64,000 nt of DNA from an uncultured Clostridium sp. (GTDB taxonomy: Bacteria; Bacillota; Clostridia; Peptostreptococcales; Peptostreptococcaceae), in assembly GCA_945871955.1 (NCBI GenBank), contig CAMBXR010000007.1:1-64000 (forward strand), read 5' to 3'. Below are positions 48,509-58,340 of the stretch, in pieces. Made by a program: the position numbers and the translations under genes. Position 1 is the stretch's first letter. Each line of letters starts with the position of its first letter. The notes under the pieces are model-generated. The model made no database searches. It was not told where the DNA came from and saw nothing but the letters and a program-made list of their open reading frames with translations.

Positions 48509-49879
48509 ATGTGTGGAGTTGTAGGGATTTACTCTAAAGACAAAGATATATCGAAGCAGTTATATTACTCATTATATTCTATACAACATAGAGGACAAGA
48601 GAGTTGTGGAATAGCAGTTTCTAATGGAGAAGAAATAAATTATTACAAAGATATGGGGCTTGTGGGAGATGTTTTTACTCCTAAAAAACTTGAAAAATTA
48701 CAAGGGAATATGGGGATTGCCCATGTTAGATATTCTACAGCAGGAGGAAGTAATTTTGCTAACTGCCAACCATTAGTAGGAAGTGTGAGAAAAAGAAGAC
48801 TCGCTTTAGCTCATAATGGAAATCTTGTAAATGCCCAAACATTAAAAGATATGCTTGAAGAAGACGGATATATGTTTACAAGCAATACTGATACAGAAGT
48901 TATTCTTTATATACTTGCTAGATATTATAAAGGGAATATAGTTGAGAGTTTAAAGATGACAATGGATTATATAAAGGGAGCATATTCACTTGTAATTATG
49001 AGTGATGATGAGTTAATTGGAGTAAGAGATCCTTTTGGGTTTAGACCTTTATTAATAGGTAAAAAAGATGATGAGTATATATTAGCATCAGAAAACTGTG
49101 CCATAGATATATTAGGTGGAGAAGTAATCAGAGATGTAGAACCAGGGGAAATAGTAGTAATAAAGGACGGAAAATTAAAATCATATAATTTTAGTAAAAA
49201 TTATAAAACAATGAAGAAAAGTTGTATATTCGAACATATTTATTTTGCTAGAAATGATGCAACTATAGATAATGTAAATGCATATGAATATAGAGTTAAA
49301 TCAGGAGAAATATTAGCACATAATGATAATGTTAAGGCAGATATGGTAGTGCCAGTTCCAGACTCTGGCTGGCCAGGAGCAATAGGGTATGCTAATGCTA
49401 GCAAAATACCAGTATCTGAAGCTTTAGTAAAAAATAGATATGTAGGAAGAACATTTATAAAACCAACACAAGAAGAAAGAGAGTTAGGTGTTAAGATAAA
49501 ACTTAATCCACTTTCAAGAATAATAGAAGGAAAATCAATAGTCTTAGTTGATGATTCTATAGTTAGGGGAACAACTTCTAAATTATTAGTAAAATCACTT
49601 AGAGAAGCTGGAGCTAAAGAAATACATTTAAGAGTTACTTCACCTCCAGTTAAATATTCTTGTTACTACGGAATAGATACACCGAACAGATCAAAACTGA
49701 TAGCATCAAATATGGATATAGAAGAAATGAGAGAATTTATAGGATGTGATTCTTTAAAATTCTTAGATATAGAAGGTATGCTAGGTGCAGTTGATGAACC
49801 GTTTAATTTCTGTAAGGCTTGTTTTGACGGTGATTATCCAGTTAAGAAAATAGACAAGGAGGAAGTGGCTTCATGCTAA
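48509..49879 (+). CDS. purF: Glutamine PRPP amidotransferase
   Basis: PurF makes phosphoribosylamine from PRPP and glutamine, the first committed purine step. The 456-residue protein starts MCGVVGIYSK, so Cys2 becomes the N-terminal nucleophile after Met removal and there is no propeptide like that of B. subtilis. Glutaminase motifs HRGQESCGIAV and HVRYSTAGGSNFANCQP follow. The PRPP loop VLVDDSIVRGTTSK is near residue 348. Cysteines in KKSCIFEHIYFA, SCYYGID and FCKACF fit a 4Fe-4S cluster as in B. subtilis. It overlaps purM by seven bases. Confidence 0.97.
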   Translation: MCGVVGIYSKDKDISKQLYYSLYSIQHRGQESCGIAVSNGEEINYYKDMGLVGDVFTPKKLEKLQGNMGIAHVRYSTAGGSNFANCQPLVGSVRKRRLALAHNGNLVNAQTLKDMLEEDGYMFTSNTDTEVILYILARYYKGNIVESLKMTMDYIKGAYSLVIMSDDELIGVRDPFGFRPLLIGKKDDEYILASENCAIDILGGEVIRDVEPGEIVVIKDGKLKSYNFSKNYKTMKKSCIFEHIYFARNDATIDNVNAYEYRVKSGEILAHNDNVKADMVVPVPDSGWPGAIGYANASKIPVSEALVKNRYVGRTFIKPTQEERELGVKIKLNPLSRIIEGKSIVLVDDSIVRGTTSKLLVKSLREAGAKEIHLRVTSPPVKYSCYYGIDTPNRSKLIASNMDIEEMREFIGCDSLKFLDIEGMLGAVDEPFNFCKACFDGDYPVKKIDKEEVASC

Positions 49880-50949
49880 CTTATGAACAATCAGGAGTAA
49901 ATATAGACGAAGGAAATAGAGCTGTAAATTTAATAAAAAATAAAATAAAAGAAACTTATGATAAAAATGTAATAGGTGATTTAGGGAATTTCAGTGGATT
50001 ATATAGTTTAAAAGATTTTTTAACTATGAAAGAACCAGTATTACTTGCTGCAACTGATGGAGTAGGAACAAAACTTAAATTAGCTCAAATGATGAATAAA
50101 CATAATACAGTAGGTATAGATTTAGTTGCTATGAGTGTTAACGACTTAATATGCCAAGGTGCAAAACCTTTATTATTCTTAGACTATATAGCAATAGGAA
50201 AATTAGTACCAGAACATATAGATGAAATAGTTAAAGGTGTTGCCGATGGATGTAAAATGTCTGGATGTGCATTAATTGGTGGAGAAACTGCTGAAATGCC
50301 TGGAATGTACTCTGAAGAAGAGTATGACTTAGCTGGATTTGCTGTTGGTATAGCAGATAAAGAAAAAATAGTATCAGGAAAAGATGTTAAAAAAGGCGAT
50401 GTATTAATAGGAATATCTTCAAGTGGTGTACATAGTAACGGATTCTCATTTGTAAGAAAGATATTCTTAGATACTTTAAAATGGGATTTAAATGACTATA
50501 AAGAAGAGTTAGGTATGACATTAGGAGAAGCACTTTTAACTCCAACAAAAATATACGTTAAATTAGTATTAGACTTATTAGAAAAGAAAAATATAAAAGC
50601 TATAGCTCATATCACTGGTGGTGGTGTAATAGAAAATATAACTAGAGTTATACCTGATGGACTTGGGTTAAATATAAAAACTGATTCTTGGGAAAAACCA
50701 CCTATATTTGAAATGATAGAAAACCTTGGTATGGTTGATAAAAGAGAACTTCATAAATCATTCAACATGGGTGTTGGTTTAGTTTTAGTGGTAGATAAAG
50801 ATGAAGCTCAAGAGGTAGTTGATTATATAAATAATAATAATTTACAAAGTGATGTTGAAATAGATGAAAAATATGCTGAATTAATGAAAGATAAAGCTTA
50901 TATCATAGGTGAAGTGGTAGATGACCACGAAGGTGTTGAACTATGGTAA
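49873..50949 (+). CDS. purM: AIR synthetase (phosphoribosylformylglycinamidine cyclo-ligase)
   Basis: PurM closes the imidazole ring to give aminoimidazole ribonucleotide. It has 358 residues. Family motifs include LAATDGVGTKLKLAQ near residue 57, GIDLVAMSVNDLICQGA near 80, and GGETAEMPGMY near 136. GISSSGVHSNGFSFVRK is near 176, and HITGGGVIENITRV near 247. It overlaps purF at the start and purN at the end, each by seven bases, so the middle of the operon is translationally coupled. Confidence 0.97.
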   Translation: MLTYEQSGVNIDEGNRAVNLIKNKIKETYDKNVIGDLGNFSGLYSLKDFLTMKEPVLLAATDGVGTKLKLAQMMNKHNTVGIDLVAMSVNDLICQGAKPLLFLDYIAIGKLVPEHIDEIVKGVADGCKMSGCALIGGETAEMPGMYSEEEYDLAGFAVGIADKEKIVSGKDVKKGDVLIGISSSGVHSNGFSFVRKIFLDTLKWDLNDYKEELGMTLGEALLTPTKIYVKLVLDLLEKKNIKAIAHITGGGVIENITRVIPDGLGLNIKTDSWEKPPIFEMIENLGMVDKRELHKSFNMGVGLVLVVDKDEAQEVVDYINNNNLQSDVEIDEKYAELMKDKAYIIGEVVDDHEGVELW

Positions 50950-51536
50950 AGATAGGTGTATTAATATCTGGAGGAGGAACTAATTTACAAGCTGTTATAG
51001 ATGGATGTGAAAATAAATCTATAAATGGTGAAGTAAAAGTAGTTATCTCAAATAAAGAAGAAGCTTATGGTTTAGAAAGAGCAAGAAATCATAACATAAC
51101 AGCTATTTGTGAAAAAGATGAGAATAAAATAATAGAAATTCTAAAAGAAAATGAAGTTGAATTAGTAATTTTGGCTGGCTATTTAAAAATAGTCAGTCCG
51201 AAGTTAGTAAATGAATATAGAAATAAAATAATAAATATACACCCATCATTAATTCCTGCATTTTGTGGGAAAGGGTATTATGGTGAAAAAGTACACCAAG
51301 GGGTAATCGATTATGGTGCTAAAGTAACTGGAGCTACTGTTCATTTCGTAGACGAAGGTGCAGATACAGGACCAATAATAATGCAAAAAACTGTGGAAGT
51401 AAAACAAGATGATGACGCAAAAAAATTAGCAGAAAGAGTCCTTGAAGTTGAGCATGAAATACTTACAAAAAGTATAAGTATGTTTTGTGAAAATAAGCTA
51501 ACTGTCAATGGTAGGAGGGTTTATATAAATGATTAA
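50943..51536 (+). CDS. purN: Phosphoribosylglycinamide formyltransferase
   Basis: PurN transfers a formyl group from 10-formyltetrahydrofolate to glycinamide ribonucleotide. It has 197 residues. GVLISGGGTNLQAVID is near residues 5-20, and the catalytic Asn/His are in INIHPSLIPAFCGKGYYG near 98. The later catalytic Asp is in FVDEGADTGPIIMQ near 134. It overlaps purM by seven bases and purH by eight. Confidence 0.96.
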   Translation: MVKIGVLISGGGTNLQAVIDGCENKSINGEVKVVISNKEEAYGLERARNHNITAICEKDENKIIEILKENEVELVILAGYLKIVSPKLVNEYRNKIINIHPSLIPAFCGKGYYGEKVHQGVIDYGAKVTGATVHFVDEGADTGPIIMQKTVEVKQDDDAKKLAERVLEVEHEILTKSISMFCENKLTVNGRRVYIND

Positions 51537-53061
51537 GAGAGCATTAGTAAGTGTAACTGATAAAACTGGAGTAGTAGAATTTTGTACTGAATTAAATAAA
51601 TTAGGATATGAAGTAATATCTACTGGTAATACCTTTAAAATGTTAAAAGAAAAAGGTGTAAAAGCTATACAAATAGATGAAGTAACTAAATTCCCAGAAA
51701 TATTAGATGGAAGAGTTAAAACTTTAAATCCGTATATACATGGTGGAATATTATATAAAAGAGATGATGAAAATCATGTAGCCACTGTAAAAGAACATGG
51801 TATTAATCCAATAGATTTAGTTGTTGTAAACTTGTATGATTTTGAAGGGACTTTAAAAGCAGGGAAATCTCATGAAGAGATGATAGAAAACATTGATATA
51901 GGTGGACCATCAATGATACGTTCTGCTGCTAAAAACTATAAAGATGTAGCTGTAATAGTAGATGTAAATGACTATTCTATGATAATAGAAAAATTAAAAA
52001 ATAATTCTTTAACTTTAGAAGATAGAAAAAGATTAGCATATAAAGCTTTCTCTATTACAGGAAGATATGATGCTCTTATATCAAGTTATTTTGCTGGAGA
52101 AGTTAAAGATGAATATCCAGATATATTAAACTTAACTTTCCAAAAAGAACAAACATTAAGATATGGAGAAAATCCACACCAAGGTGGAGTATTATATAGC
52201 CAACCTAATGCTAAAAATCCAATATTAAATTACGAACAACTGAACGGAAAAGAATTATCTTTCAATAATATAAATGACTTACATGGATGTTTAGAAGTAA
52301 TGAGAGAATTTAAAGACAGCAAGGATGTAGTTTCAGTAGCAATAAAACACACTAATCCATGCGGTGTAGGAATTGGAAAAAATTCTTTTGAAGCTTATAC
52401 AAAATGTTATGAAGCTGATAAGGTTTCAATATTTGGAGGAATAGTAGGTATAACATCAACAGTAGATGCTAAAACAGCTAAAAAAATGAGTGAAATATTC
52501 TTAGAAATAGTAGTAGCTTATGATTATACTGATGAAGCATTAGAAATATTAAAAGGTAAAAAGAATTTAAGAGTTCTTAAATTAGCTAAGATAGAATCTA
52601 GTTTACAACCATATGATATGAAATACTTAGATGGAAAACTATTAATTCAAGATAGAAATAATAAATTAACTAATAAATGTGAAGTAGTAACTAAATTAAA
52701 TCCAACAGAAGAACAATTAAAAGATATGGAATTTGGTATGAAAGTTGTTAAAAACATGAAATCAAATGCTATAGCTATAGTTAAAGATGGAGAAACATTA
52801 GCACTTGGATGTGGTCAAACATCAAGAATATGGGCATTAAAAAATGCTATAGAGAATAATCAGGATAAAAACTTTGAAGGTGCTGTACTTGCTTCAGATG
52901 CATTCTTCCCATTTGATGATTGTGTAACTCTTGCTAATGAAGTAGGAATAAAAGCAATCGTTCAACCAGGTGGATCTATGAGAGATCAAGATTCTATAGA
53001 TGCTTGTGATAAATATTCAATGACAATGGTGTTTACAGGAATAAGACACTTTAAACACTAG
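51529..53061 (+). CDS. purH: Bifunctional AICAR transformylase / IMP cyclohydrolase
   Basis: PurH performs the last two steps to IMP. The 510-residue protein has an N-terminal cyclohydrolase domain (ALVSVTDKTGVVEFCTEL, then STGNTFKMLKEKGV and the conserved FPEILDGRVKTLNPYIHGG near residue 56). The C-terminal transformylase carries LRYGENPHQ near residue 210 and the catalytic Lys-His pair in AIKHTNPCGVG near 264. The signature VLASDAFFPFDDC is near 451, and the end reads FTGIRHFKH. The ribosome site AGGAGGG lies within purN. Confidence 0.97.
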   Translation: MIKRALVSVTDKTGVVEFCTELNKLGYEVISTGNTFKMLKEKGVKAIQIDEVTKFPEILDGRVKTLNPYIHGGILYKRDDENHVATVKEHGINPIDLVVVNLYDFEGTLKAGKSHEEMIENIDIGGPSMIRSAAKNYKDVAVIVDVNDYSMIIEKLKNNSLTLEDRKRLAYKAFSITGRYDALISSYFAGEVKDEYPDILNLTFQKEQTLRYGENPHQGGVLYSQPNAKNPILNYEQLNGKELSFNNINDLHGCLEVMREFKDSKDVVSVAIKHTNPCGVGIGKNSFEAYTKCYEADKVSIFGGIVGITSTVDAKTAKKMSEIFLEIVVAYDYTDEALEILKGKKNLRVLKLAKIESSLQPYDMKYLDGKLLIQDRNNKLTNKCEVVTKLNPTEEQLKDMEFGMKVVKNMKSNAIAIVKDGETLALGCGQTSRIWALKNAIENNQDKNFEGAVLASDAFFPFDDCVTLANEVGIKAIVQPGGSMRDQDSIDACDKYSMTMVFTGIRHFKH

Positions 53062-53073
53062 GAGGTATAAAAT

Positions 53074-54324
53074 ATGAAAATATTAGTTGTTGGTGGCGGT
53101 GGAAGAGAGCACGCTATTTGTTGGAAATTAAGTAATGAATCTAATGTTGAGAAAATATATTGTGCACCAGGTAATGCGGGAATATCAAGTATAGCAGAAT
53201 GTGTAAACATTGGAGATAGCGATATAGAAAACTTATTAAAGTTTGCCAAAGAAAATAAAATAGATCTAACAATAGTAGGACCAGAAATACCTCTAGTGGC
53301 AGGTATAGTTGATGTTTTTGAAAAAGAAGGACTTAAAATATTTGGTCCAAATAAAGAATGCGCTCAACTAGAAGGAAGTAAATCTTTCTCGAAAGATTTT
53401 ATGATAAGACATAATCTTCCTACTGCAAAATATAAAGAATATACTAATTTAGATGAAGCTATATCAGAAATAGATAGCTTTGGATATCCAGTAGTAATCA
53501 AAGCTGATGGATTAGCTGCTGGAAAAGGTGTTGTTATACCAGAAAATAGAGAAGATGCTATAGATACTTTAAAAGAGATGATGGCAGATAAAAAATTCGG
53601 AAAAGCTGGAGATAAAATAGTAGTAGAAGAATTTTTAACAGGTATAGAAACTTCAATTCTTGCCTTTGTCGATAATGATAGTATAGTTCCTATGGTAAGT
53701 GCGAAGGATCATAAGAAAGTATTTGAAGGTGAGAGGGGACTAAACACAGGAGGGATGGGAACATTCTCTCCTAGTGAAATATATACAGAGGAATTAGCTA
53801 AAGAAATCCAAGAAAGAATCTTAGATAAAACTTTAGAAGGATTTAAAAAAGATAATTTAAATTACAAAGGAATTTTATTTGTTGGACTTATGATAACTGA
53901 AGATGGACCTAAAATTCTAGAGTATAATGTAAGATTTGGTGATCCAGAAACTCAATCAGTATTATTTAGATTAGATACGGATTTAAACAAAATAATAAGT
54001 GCAATTTTAGATAATAACCTAAAAAATATAGAAATAAATTATTCTAAAGAAGAAGCTATTTGTGTAATGCTTACTTCAGGTGGATACCCTGAAAGTTATG
54101 AAAAGGGAAAAGTAATAAGCGGACTTGAAAATTTAGATTCAGATATAGTTGTATTCCACAGTGGAACTAAGTTTGATAATGAAAATATAGTTACTAATGG
54201 TGGAAGAGTAATTGGAGTAACTGCAAAAGGGAAAACAGTTAAAGAAGCAGGAGAAAAAGTTTATGAAAATATTAAAAAAATAAACTTTGAGGGAATGCAT
54301 TATAGAAAAGATATATGGAAATAA
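53074..54324 (+). CDS. purD: Phosphoribosylamine-glycine ligase
   Basis: PurD is an ATP-grasp ligase that joins glycine to phosphoribosylamine. It has 416 residues. The N-terminal VVGGGGREHAICWKL is near residue 5, GPEIPLVAGIVD near 69, and the ATP-binding KADGLAAGKGVVI near 143. HKKVFEGERGLNTGGMG is near 214 and LEYNVRFGDPE near 283. AGGAGG precedes the ATG. purL follows 27 bases later. Confidence 0.97.
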   Translation: MKILVVGGGGREHAICWKLSNESNVEKIYCAPGNAGISSIAECVNIGDSDIENLLKFAKENKIDLTIVGPEIPLVAGIVDVFEKEGLKIFGPNKECAQLEGSKSFSKDFMIRHNLPTAKYKEYTNLDEAISEIDSFGYPVVIKADGLAAGKGVVIPENREDAIDTLKEMMADKKFGKAGDKIVVEEFLTGIETSILAFVDNDSIVPMVSAKDHKKVFEGERGLNTGGMGTFSPSEIYTEELAKEIQERILDKTLEGFKKDNLNYKGILFVGLMITEDGPKILEYNVRFGDPETQSVLFRLDTDLNKIISAILDNNLKNIEINYSKEEAICVMLTSGGYPESYEKGKVISGLENLDSDIVVFHSGTKFDNENIVTNGGRVIGVTAKGKTVKEAGEKVYENIKKINFEGMHYRKDIWK

Positions 54325-54351
54325 ATTTTCAAAATTTGGAGGAATATTTTA

Positions 54352-57300
54352 ATGAATACTATAGCTTTACAATCAACGGTAAAAAGAGTTTTAGTTGAAA
54401 AAAGGGCAGGTTTTGATTTAGAAGCTCAAAGTTTAAAGAAAGATTTAATAGAGAGCTTACATATAGATACAATAGAAAATATAAGAGTTTTAAATAGATA
54501 TGATGTAGAGAATTTAAGTGAAGAAGTATTTGAAAATGCTGCTAAAACAATATTTTCAGAAGCTAACTTAGATGTAGTTTACTACAATAAATTAGAAAAT
54601 ATAAATGAAAATGATAGAGTTTTTGCTATAGAATACTTACCAGGTCAATATGATCAAAGAGGTGATTGGGCAGCTCAATGTATACAAATAGTTAATGAAG
54701 GTAAAAGACCAAATATATCTACAGCAAAAGTATACGTATTATCAGGAAATATAAGTGATGCGGATTTTGATAGAATAAAATCTTACTGTATAAACCCAGT
54801 TGATAGTAGAGAAGCTAGTTTAGAAATACCTAAAACTTTAGAAATGGAAATTGAAGTACCTACATCAGTTGCTATATTAGATGGATTTATTGATTTTTCT
54901 GTTGAGCAATTAGAGACTTTCTTAAAAGAACAAGGATTAGCTATGACTTTAGCTGATTTAGAACATGTTCAAAACTATTTCAAAAACGAAGAGAGAAGAA
55001 ACCCTACTATAACAGAAATAAAAGTATTAGATACTTATTGGTCAGATCACTGTAGACATACTACATTTATGACTAAGATAGAAGATGTAAAAATAGAAGA
55101 TGGTAAATACAATGACATAATAAAAGAAGCTTATGATATGTATTTACAATCTAGAAGTAGTGTTTATGTAGATAAAGTAAAAGATATATGCTTAATGGAT
55201 ATAGCAACTATAGCTATGAAACAATTAAGAAAAGAAGGTAAATTAGAAGACTTAGATGAGAGTGAAGAAATCAATGCTTGCTCTATAAATGTAGATGTAA
55301 ATGTTGATGGGAAAATAGAAAAATACTTAGTAATGTTCAAAAATGAAACTCACAATCATCCAACTGAAATAGAACCATTTGGTGGAGCTGCTACTTGTTT
55401 AGGTGGAGCTATAAGAGATCCACTTTCAGGAAGAAGTTATGTATATCAAGCTATGCGTGTTACTGGTAGTGCAGACCCAAGGACTTCATTAGAGGATACA
55501 TTACCAGGAAAATTAATGCAAAGAAAAATAACTACGGAAGCTGCTCATGGATACAGTTCTTACGGTAATCAAATAGGTTTAACTACTGGCCAAGTTGCAG
55601 AAGTTTATGATGAAGACTTCGTAGCTAAGAGAATGGAAGTTGGAGCAGTAATAGCTGCAGCTCCAAAAGAAAATGTAGTAAGAGTTAGACCAGAATCTGG
55701 AGATATAATAGTTTTACTTGGTGGTAAAACTGGTAGAGATGGATGTGGTGGAGCTACAGGTTCATCAAAAGAACATAGTGAAGAATCAATAAAAACTTGT
55801 TCAGCAGAAGTTCAAAAAGGTGATGCTCCTAATGAAAGAAAAATTCAAAGATTCTTTAGAAATAAAGAAGTAGCACAAATGATAAAAAGATGTAATGACT
55901 TTGGAGCAGGTGGAGTAAGTGTTGCCATAGGTGAAATAGCTGACAGTTTAGATATAAACTTAGACTTAGTTCCTAAAAAATATGACGGATTAGATGGAAC
56001 TGAACTTGCTATATCAGAATCTCAAGAAAGAATGGCTGTTGCTATAGACCCAGCAAACAAAGAAAGATTCATAGAATTAGCAGGTGAAGAAAACTTAGAA
56101 GCAACTCATGTTGCAACAGTAACAGATAGTGGTTATTTAAGAATGACTTGGAATAACCAAACAATAGTTAATTTAAAAAGAGCGTTTTTAGATACAAATG
56201 GGGTTAAACAAACTACAGACATTCATGTAAATAAAGTACAAGAAGATAAAACTTTCTTCAACGATGGAAATGTAGAATGTGAAGCGCCATCAATAAAAGA
56301 GAAATTTGAAAAAGTTTTAGCTGATTTAAATATATGCTCTCAAAAAGGTTTAGTAGAAAAATTTGATAATACTATCGGTGGGAATACTGTATTAATGCCT
56401 TTTGGTGGTAAATATCAAGCAACTCCTTCACAAGGTATGGTTGCTAAAATACCAGTACTTGGTGGAGAAACAACTACTTCAACTATAATGACATATGGAT
56501 ATAATCCTAAGATAGGAAAATGGAGTCCATTCCATGGAGCTTTATATGCAGTAGTAGAATCTATATGTAAATTAGTTGCAATAGGTGGTAACTACAAAAC
56601 TACAAGACTTACTCTACAAGAGTATTTTGAGAAATTAGGAAATGATCCATCAAGATGGGGTAAACCATTTGCAGCTTTACTTGGGGCATATTATGTTCAA
56701 AATAAATTAGAAATACCTGCAATAGGTGGAAAAGATAGTATGTCAGGTACTTTCAAAGATATAGATGTACCACCAACACTAGTTTCATTTGCAGTAGATA
56801 CTGTAGATGCAGAATATGTAGTTTCTCCAGAATTCAAAAAAGCTAATTCTACAGTTGTAGTCTTAAGAACTAATAGATTAGAAAATGATGTATTAGATTT
56901 TGATGAATTAAAAAGAAACTTAGATAAAGTAAGACAATTAATACAAGATAAAAAAGTCTTATCATCTTATGCTTTAGGTTATGGTGGACTTGGTGAAGCT
57001 ATAGCTAAGATGGCATTTGGTAATAAAATAGGATTTAAATTAGATGAAGAAGTTTGTGTTGATAAATTATTTAATGCTGCATATGGAAATATAGTACTTG
57101 AAATAAATGAAGAAGACTTAGATTTATTAGATGGATATAACTATAAAGTAGCTGGTAAAACGATAGAAGGACCTAGTATATTAGTTAGAGGAGAGATGAT
57201 ATCTTTAAATCAATTATATACTAGTTTCGAAAGTACTTTAGAGCAGGTATTCCCAACTAAAGCTAAAGAAGTTAAGGATAAAATAGAAACTATAAACTTC

Positions 57301-58140
57301 ATAACTACAGGAGAAAGAGCGAAATCTTCTTCTTCAATAGTAGCTCCAAAAGTATTTATACCAGCTTTCCCTGGAACTAACTGTGAGTACGACTCAGCTA
57401 GAGCATTTGAGAGAGCAGGAGCTAAGACAAGTGTAAAAGTATTTAAAAACTTAACTTATAAAGATATAGAAGAGTCTATAGAAACAATAGTAAATGAAAT
57501 AAAATCTTCTCAAATAATAATGTTACCAGGAGGATTCAGTGCAGGAGATGAGCCAGATGGTTCTGGTAAATTTATAGCAACTGTATTTAGAAATCCTAAA
57601 ATAGCAGAAGCTTTAAATGAATTCTTAACTAAACAAGATGGTTTAATGTTAGGTATATGTAATGGGTTCCAAGCATTAATCAAATTAGGATTAGTTCCTT
57701 ATGGTGAAGTTAGAGAATGCACTGTAGATGCACCTACATTAACTTACAATAATATAGGTCGTCACCAAGCTAAAGTTGTAACAACTAGAATAGCTTCTAA
57801 TAAATCTCCTTGGTTAGCTTCAACAGAAGTTGGAGATATACACAAAATAGCAATATCTCATGGTGAAGGTAAGTTTGTTGCAAATGAAGAGGTATTCAAT
57901 CAATTACTTGAAAATGGTCAAATAGCAACTCAATATGTTGATTTAAATGGTGAAGCAACATATGATATAGAATTCAATCCAAATGGTTCATACTTCGCAG
58001 TAGAAGGTATAACTAGTGCTGATGGTAGAGTATTTGGTAAAATGGGTCACTCTGAGAGAATCGGTAAACATGTAATGAAAAATATAATAGGAGAAACAGA
58101 TCAGAAGATATTTGAATCTGGAGTAAGCTATTTTAAATAG
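54352..58140 (+). CDS. purL: FGAM synthase, single-chain PurL
   Basis: PurL converts FGAR to FGAM with glutamine and ATP. At 1262 residues it is the large single-chain form, unlike the PurS-PurQ-PurL complex of Bacillus. A PurS-like region and linker occupy about the first 215 residues. The synthase halves carry FKNETHNHPTEIEPFGGAAT near residue 327 and MPFGGKYQATPSQG near 683. The C-terminal glutaminase starts FIPAFPGTNCEYDSARAF near 1003. Its nucleophile Cys is in MLGICNGFQAL near 1102, and its His/Glu in SHGEGKF near 1168. It ends the purine operon. Some clostridia share this form. Confidence 0.97.
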   Translation: MNTIALQSTVKRVLVEKRAGFDLEAQSLKKDLIESLHIDTIENIRVLNRYDVENLSEEVFENAAKTIFSEANLDVVYYNKLENINENDRVFAIEYLPGQYDQRGDWAAQCIQIVNEGKRPNISTAKVYVLSGNISDADFDRIKSYCINPVDSREASLEIPKTLEMEIEVPTSVAILDGFIDFSVEQLETFLKEQGLAMTLADLEHVQNYFKNEERRNPTITEIKVLDTYWSDHCRHTTFMTKIEDVKIEDGKYNDIIKEAYDMYLQSRSSVYVDKVKDICLMDIATIAMKQLRKEGKLEDLDESEEINACSINVDVNVDGKIEKYLVMFKNETHNHPTEIEPFGGAATCLGGAIRDPLSGRSYVYQAMRVTGSADPRTSLEDTLPGKLMQRKITTEAAHGYSSYGNQIGLTTGQVAEVYDEDFVAKRMEVGAVIAAAPKENVVRVRPESGDIIVLLGGKTGRDGCGGATGSSKEHSEESIKTCSAEVQKGDAPNERKIQRFFRNKEVAQMIKRCNDFGAGGVSVAIGEIADSLDINLDLVPKKYDGLDGTELAISESQERMAVAIDPANKERFIELAGEENLEATHVATVTDSGYLRMTWNNQTIVNLKRAFLDTNGVKQTTDIHVNKVQEDKTFFNDGNVECEAPSIKEKFEKVLADLNICSQKGLVEKFDNTIGGNTVLMPFGGKYQATPSQGMVAKIPVLGGETTTSTIMTYGYNPKIGKWSPFHGALYAVVESICKLVAIGGNYKTTRLTLQEYFEKLGNDPSRWGKPFAALLGAYYVQNKLEIPAIGGKDSMSGTFKDIDVPPTLVSFAVDTVDAEYVVSPEFKKANSTVVVLRTNRLENDVLDFDELKRNLDKVRQLIQDKKVLSSYALGYGGLGEAIAKMAFGNKIGFKLDEEVCVDKLFNAAYGNIVLEINEEDLDLLDGYNYKVAGKTIEGPSILVRGEMISLNQLYTSFESTLEQVFPTKAKEVKDKIETINFITTGERAKSSSSIVAPKVFIPAFPGTNCEYDSARAFERAGAKTSVKVFKNLTYKDIEESIETIVNEIKSSQIIMLPGGFSAGDEPDGSGKFIATVFRNPKIAEALNEFLTKQDGLMLGICNGFQALIKLGLVPYGEVRECTVDAPTLTYNNIGRHQAKVVTTRIASNKSPWLASTEVGDIHKIAISHGEGKFVANEEVFNQLLENGQIATQYVDLNGEATYDIEFNPNGSYFAVEGITSADGRVFGKMGHSERIGKHVMKNIIGETDQKIFESGVSYFK

Positions 58141-58154
58141 GATATAATTTTGTA

Positions 58155-58203
58155 GGGCTATCATATGAATGACTTTAAGTTATTATGTGATAGCCTTATT
58201 TGT
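58155..58203 (+). terminator. Probable purine operon terminator
   Basis: GGCTATCA (58156-58163) and TGATAGCC (58188-58195) form a perfect eight-base stem with an AT-rich loop, followed by a weak TTATTT tract. Confidence 0.6.
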
Positions 58204-58314
58204 GATTATAACAAAGTTGTAATAAAAAATATGTTGAGGACTGACGAAATGCTGATGTATACTAGACATGTAGACAAAAAAGATTATGTAATAATAAAAA
58301 TGATAGAAAAGTAG
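58165..58314 (+). CDS. Possible 49-residue small protein, unknown
   Basis: A frame of 50 codons runs from ATG 58165 to TAG 58312-58314. It begins MNDFKLLCDSLICDYNKVV and later includes RTDEMLMYTRHVDKKDYVII. I do not recognise it. Its start overlaps the probable purL terminator hairpin and the upstream TAGGG is a poor ribosome site. The composition is more protein-like than most short AT-rich frames, but it could be chance or a gene remnant. Confidence 0.2.
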   Translation: MNDFKLLCDSLICDYNKVVIKNMLRTDEMLMYTRHVDKKDYVIIKMIEK

Positions 58315-58340
58315 TAATTAATTTAATTGGGGGAATAGGT

